A stretch of DNA of 11,697 nucleotides, from the NCBI GenBank assembly GCA_900642245.1, contig CAAAJI010001235.1, positions 1-11,697 of the forward strand. Reading direction: 5' to 3'. Positions 8,893 through 11,697 of this stretch are shown piece by piece (the stretch's first letter is position 1; each line of letters starts with the position of its first letter). The translations under genes and the position numbers were made by a program. The notes under the pieces are model-generated. The model made no database searches and was not told the DNA's origin. It saw only the letters and a list, made by a program, of their open reading frames with translations. The DNA is from Fragilaria radians. Its lineage: Eukaryota; Bacillariophyta; Fragilariophyceae; Fragilariales; Fragilariaceae.

Positions 8893-11697
8893 TCAATCAA
8901 TCATACCTTCTACTGCAGCATCATCTTCTGCGACTTTCGCCCAGGTTTGGGCCTCGTCTTTAGCTTTACGACTTTCTCCCAATCTTCTCGCTTGGTCTGA
9001 ACGATCTTTCTCTTCTTGAGTTTGATCGTCGCCGTAGGAAGGGAAAGACGTTCTTGTACCGTCTTTTGCTGTTGGACTCGCTTCCATCATACCAAGACGA
9101 CTTGCGGCTTCGACAACGCTAGTCCAATCACCACGATCTATCATTTCATCTAGCTGAGCAACATTTTCCACGCTGACTCGAGACCGACCGCTCGATAATC
9201 CTGAAAAAGTGGTACCGTCGCTCCTTGTATAGCGATTAACACCATCTGTTGACTCACTTTGCACACTTGTGTCACTCAACATAGCTGCTGCCTCACCAAC
9301 AGCTTCCCAATCTCCGGCTTCAATCGCAAGCTCTAATGCCGTTCTTTGACGCTTGCTTATTACATCATGAGCATCTGATGTTGATGCGGGCGAACCACCT
9401 TTTGTATTCGCCGTGACCGGATCTCCAAGTATGGATGGTACATGTGCAGAGGATGCGAAAATACTTTCCGAAGTCTCGGAACTAGAGTCTGATGCAGACG
9501 AGGTGTCATCTGATATCACTCTACCTGGAACTCCTGATCGTGCCACCTCAACTGCAGCAGCGACTGCGGCCGCTACCCCAATCGCAGCAGCTTCTACTTC
9601 TTTGCTTGTAAATTCAATTTCTTTCGACGGTGTTTCATTACCGCGTGAGTCTTCTCTAGTTAAAGACAAGGAAGTCGATGCTGATTCCTCTCTCGAGGCA
9701 CGTCGCACGTCAAGCTTGGCTTTCTTTTGTCCTTGTAACCTGGCTCTAGCAGCAACTTGCCTTTCCTGCATAGAAAGCAAAGTCTCAATCAATTCTTCTT
9801 CTCTCCCCTTGAATTGCAACATCATTTCGTCGACATTGTCGACCTCATCGGGAACGACTTGCTTGACGAGCTCTACTACTTCAGCTCGGACTTTAACCCG
9901 CCGATCACTCGCTCCTGTGCTTAGAGATTGACTCTCGCTCTGTGAGGGAGATTTATTAGAAGATGATGCTGCTAAAGTTGTAGCCACTTCCATAACTCCT
10001 TCCCAGTCACCAGAATCGACCAATTTGTCCAGTTCCGCAATTTTTTCCGCATCCATAGAAGAGAAGGAGCCGTCGACAATGGTGAATGGCTTTTTCTCCC
10101 TCGATGACGAAGACTGCGAATCAGACGCGATTGCAAGCAAAGCCGCAGTTGCACCCACAGCAGCCCAATCACCTGCTTCGATTGCTGAATCCAAATCTTC
10201 TCTCGTAACAGGGATCGTAGGAACAACTCTGTTGCATATTTTTTTGAATATGTTAGCTACAAGATAATAGAGAACCATAATCGAATGGTTTTACTTACAT
10301 ATCGTTTCCTTCTTGACTTTCGATAACAGCTGAGGCATCACGAATTGCTACTAGGCTTGACCCTTGCATATTTTCTTGTGTGTCGAAACTCCCTGAGTTA
10401 ACCGTAGAATTACCTAAACTTGATGACCATCCACTTGATCCGGCGTGAGATGATGCAGAAGACACAACAACGGCCTCTTCATTCTCCTTGGCACCTTCAT
10501 CACTCTCGATTTCAACCAGAGCGGCGGCAGAAGTAGGACGAAAAATACTTGAAGAAGAGGCAACATCTGCTTGGTTACCTTTTTTATTCTCGAGATCATG
10601 CGAATCAGATGATGAATGGATTTTAGCTGCTGCCGCGGGAACAGGGGTAATGTCTCCGCCACGTTTTCGATTTACATGTAAAATAAAGGCAGTTAGCAAA
10701 ATCAATGAAGTTGCCACAGCAAAAAAGATTCCGAGAATCGCTGGACGGCCTAATCCCGTAGAGTTAGATGTAGGTTCTTTCATTCCAGTTATGATGTAAA
10801 CATTACTTTTGGAGTTTACTGAGGTTGTTAAGACGTCTTGGAGACGTCCTGTTTGTATCCCAGACTCTATTTGCGTAATCAATTCCGTGATGTCGATACT
10901 AGCTTCCGGGTCAAGTGTGGTGAATATGATGGCATGTGTTACATTTTGACATTTGTCTGTGGCTGCAGCAAAAGAAGGACAGGCTAAAGATCTGTCATTA
11001 GAGAGAGTGGACTGTCAATCAATATACAACACTGCAACGTACCAGTATCATTCTGGCTAATTATCTCAGTTCGTATTCGAGCATTGATTATCAGTTCAGA
11101 TGCAACATTGAAAGCCAAGGCGTCCATAGCTTTTTTTAGGTCACTTTCAACGCCATCAGTAGCTCCGTTTCGTAGCGCGATAATATATGACAGAGTATTG
11201 GACACCAAAGGACTTGAGGGAATCGATGACTGAGATGATGTCGGAATAGAAGTTAAAGGCAATAAAGTTGATGGCGCTATTGATAACGGTGGAAGAATTG
11301 TGGGAGGTATTGTGGGTTGAGTAAATTGTGTTGGTGGTATTGTTGGATTAGTTGTTGCTGGTCGGAAAATTGTGGGAACCATTGTTCCAGGAGGGAAAGT
11401 TGAGGGTACCATGGTTCCTGGTCGGAATGTTGAGGGTACCATGGTTCCTGGTCGGAATGTTGAGGGTACCATTGTTCCCGGGGGGAATGTTGTAGGAACT
11501 ATTGTACCTGGTTGGAAAGTTGAGGGTACCATGGTTCCCGGTCTGAAATATGTGGGTGCCACTGTGCCTGGCTGCAGCATCGTTGGAGACATGGTGAAAA
11601 TTGTGGGACCTGTAGTTCCTGGTCTGAAAAAAGTAGGTGCCTTAGTCACGGTTTGGTAAATGGTAGGTGTGAAAGAACCTGGCGGTCGTATTGTAGG
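8893..11697 (-). CDS. gene B (5' partial): Pro/Thr-rich stalk, single-pass membrane protein with four cytosolic GDW repeats
   Basis: Paralogue of gene A. Exons >11697-11043, 10983-10299 and 10228-8893 give 891 visible codons; the start lies beyond the window. Counting from the window edge, residues 1 to about 150 are a Pro/Thr stalk of decapeptides such as PGTMVPSTFR. About 155-285 is the membrane-proximal domain (LSYIIALRNG; the CX9C pair at 220 and 230; SNVYIITG). A transmembrane helix lies at about 300-322, followed by HVNRKR. The tail has four repeats with G-D-W-x-x-V-x-x-A (458-482, 512-536, 744-768, 805-828). Between the second and third lie a core at about 558-620 (VPDEVDNVDEMMLQFKGREE, then ETL and MQER) and an Ala-rich helix at about 656-679. 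The C-terminus is charged. NDT, NVT and NST sequons are possible N-glycosylation sites. The repeats are better kept than in gene A. A scaffold, adhesion or sensing role is inferred from architecture only; no enzyme domain is visible. The N-terminus (signal peptide, EF-hand region) cannot be checked. Confidence 0.88.
10229..10298 (-). other. gene B intron 2 (70 nt, phase 2)
   Basis: The donor GTAAGT follows ...GGAAACGATAT and the acceptor TGCAACAG precedes AGTTGTTCC. The joined codon ATA gives ...EGND-I-VVPTIPVTRE. The other AG, in CTTGTAG, would break the frame. It matches intron 2 of gene A in length and phase. Confidence 0.9.
10984..11042 (-). other. gene B intron 1 (59 nt, phase 1)
   Basis: The donor GTACGT follows AATGATACTG, with a polypyrimidine run (CCACTCTCTCT) and the acceptor ATCTTTAG before CCTGTCCTTC. 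Reading through it would add residues not seen in gene A and then stop, so splicing is needed to reach the membrane-span exon. It is homologous in position to gene A intron 1. Confidence 0.88.
11341..11697. repeat. 30-bp coding minisatellite
   Basis: Tandem 30-bp units in steady register from 11341 to 11580. The copies at 11401-11430 and 11431-11460 are identical and the others carry a few substitutions. The register then shifts by 20 bp and 30-bp units continue from 11601 to the window edge. On the minus strand each unit codes ten residues (consensus PGTMVPSTFR), so copy-number change keeps the frame of gene B. It probably extends outside the window. Confidence 0.9.

Noticed and set aside
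9413..9931. Long plus-strand open frame (172 codons) opposite gene B exon 3
   Set aside because: It is a shadow of the Ser/Ala-rich coding frame on the other strand; it has no motif of its own and sits wholly inside a well supported exon.
11372..11659. Plus-strand open frame with GTMVPG-type repeats opposite the gene B stalk
   Set aside because: The 30-bp periodicity keeps several frames open at once. The minus-strand frame joins through matching introns to the membrane-span exon, while the plus-strand frame leads nowhere.

Overview
This window is nuclear DNA of a unicellular eukaryotic alga, most likely a diatom. The evidence is compact spliced genes with 59-84 nt GT-AG introns, a one-repeat SHAQKYF-type MYB factor, and two copies of a membrane-protein family of a kind I associate with diatoms (EF-hand/Cys-rich and Pro/Thr-rich outer part, one membrane span, cytosolic 'GDW' repeats). 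The species cannot be named from the sequence. No rRNA, tRNA, CRISPR array or intact transposon is visible.

Layout. 1-2459: AT-rich sequence with no convincing gene; its right end is the 5' flank of the MYB gene. 2460-3458 (+): single-exon SHAQKYF MYB transcription factor of 332 aa. 3459-3780: short convergent intergenic stretch with an imperfect inverted repeat. 3781-6907 (-): gene A, three exons, 990 codons. 6908-8892: about 2 kb without a recognisable gene; the half next to gene A is a head-to-tail duplication of a 515-550 bp unit, each copy with a TATA-like motif and the same 27-codon mini-ORF. 8893-11697 (-): gene B, a paralogue of gene A, whose 5' end runs off the window; its outer stalk is coded by a 30-bp minisatellite.

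Genes A and B lie head to tail on the minus strand. They share intron positions, phases (1 then 2) and donor sequence, so they arose by tandem duplication. Each appears to be a type I membrane protein: an outer Pro/Thr-rich stalk, a membrane-proximal globular domain with a CX9C pair and a [N/S]VYI[L/I]TG sequence, one transmembrane helix, and a cytosolic tail. The tail has GDW repeats flanking a conserved charged core (VP[DE]E ... EL ... ER). The architecture suggests an adhesion or sensor protein coupling the wall side to the cytosol, but no biochemical function can be assigned from sequence. The divergent, repeat-driven outer parts against a conserved inner core are the most interesting signal here. 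The MYB gene is convergent with gene A and no functional link between them is visible.
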